This document shows positions 63,827 through 64,000 of a stretch of DNA of 64,000 nucleotides, one piece after another. The stretch is from positions 1 to 64,000 of the forward strand of contig JAFZLD010000006.1 in assembly GCA_017553505.1 (NCBI GenBank). The letters run 5' to 3'. A model generated the notes under the pieces. It saw only the letters and a list, made by a program, of their open reading frames with translations, ran no database searches and had not been told where the DNA came from. Both the position numbers and the translations under genes were made by a program. This DNA is from Lachnospiraceae bacterium (lineage in GTDB: Bacteria; Bacillota; Clostridia; Lachnospirales; Lachnospiraceae). How positions within the stretch are numbered: the stretch's first letter is position 1; each line of letters starts with the position of its first letter.

Positions 63827-64000
63827 TGAGTAAGAAAATTGTTTTGACGGGTGGCGGTACCGCGGGTCATGTTACCCCCAACATCGCGCTTATCCCCGAG
63901 CTTAAGAAAGCGGGATACGAGATAAGCTACATCGGTTCCAAGGACGGTATCGAGAAGCGCCTTATCGAAGACTACGACATTCCTTACTACGGAGTGTCCA
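63826..64000 (+). CDS. murG: MurG, N-terminal part (runs off the window)
   Basis: The visible 58 codons begin [19 protein letters not shown], the glycine-rich donor-side loop of MurG, followed by [21 protein letters not shown] and [13 protein letters not shown]. MurG adds N-acetylglucosamine to lipid I on the inner membrane face to make lipid II. The start overlaps the preceding stop by one base, so the two genes are co-translated. Confidence 0.93.
   Translation, partial: MSKKIVLTGGGTAGHVTPNIALIPELKKAGYEISYIGSKDGIEKRLIEDYDIPYYGVS

Overview
The window looks like a chromosomal segment of an anaerobic, fermentative Gram-positive bacterium of the class Clostridia, most likely family Lachnospiraceae; the genus cannot be fixed from sequence alone. 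Supporting this are a T-box leader in front of metG, a direct meso-diaminopimelate dehydrogenase with LysA, a split two-subunit transketolase, HelD, the RicT(YaaT)-HolB-YaaR block, strong AAGGAGG-type ribosome binding sites, TTG/GTG starts, and many cyclic-di-GMP and signalling genes. No tRNA, rRNA, insertion sequence, prophage or CRISPR array was seen.

Layout. 1-5.8 kb: a five-gene minus-strand operon (FkbH-type HAD protein, acyl carrier protein, VOC protein, membrane-anchored SGNH-like protein, lipoprotein) divergent from an MBOAT acyltransferase; together they resemble a D-alanylation (Dlt) machine whose acyl-loading enzyme has been replaced. 5.8-16.9 kb: a cytosolic sugar-sensor/GGDEF protein, SRP RNA, a PflX-like radical SAM protein, a CdaR-type regulator, an orphan sugar-ABC ATPase, a GGDEF sensor, a YesL protein and a tandem-HD protein, then small enzymes. 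17-31 kb: an ACT protein, metG with its T-box, a hybrid histidine kinase, a polytopic membrane protein with carB, rpe, and a lysine operon (TrmB-type regulator, ddh, lysA) in which lysA is broken by one missing base. 31.2-34.3 kb: HelD carrying a C-terminal domain resembling the N-terminal domain of family-31 glycoside hydrolases.

34.5-43.8 kb: pentose metabolism: araR, a ribulokinase-like FGGY kinase, araD and split transketolase all read in one direction; further on are a TraX-like protein, an HTH regulator with a hydrophobic pentad-repeat tail, and a GH120-type beta-xylosidase-like beta-helix protein without a signal peptide. 43.9-54.2 kb: the main accessory island. It holds a zinc-ribbon/membrane protein split by a -1 frame change, an ABC transporter of the FtsX type, a radical SAM-SPASM peptide maturase, four paralogous HTH-TPR regulators of PlcR/Rgg-like design in two divergent pairs, a 61-residue signal-peptide-bearing peptide and a 31-residue proline-rich leaderless peptide. 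This is a plausible peptide-signalling-controlled RiPP system and is the best candidate for something undescribed. 54.4-64 kb: housekeeping genes (SpoU methylase, lgt, acpP, trmN6, ricT, holB, yaaR, a guanylate-kinase-like protein, HD protein, a nucleoside hydrolase, pgi, exoA, a TSCPD protein and the start of murG).

Function, product and family names come from reading motifs and recalling families, with no database search. Starts were moved to internal codons wherever a ribosome binding site clearly indicated this. Every start shift is stated in its entry.
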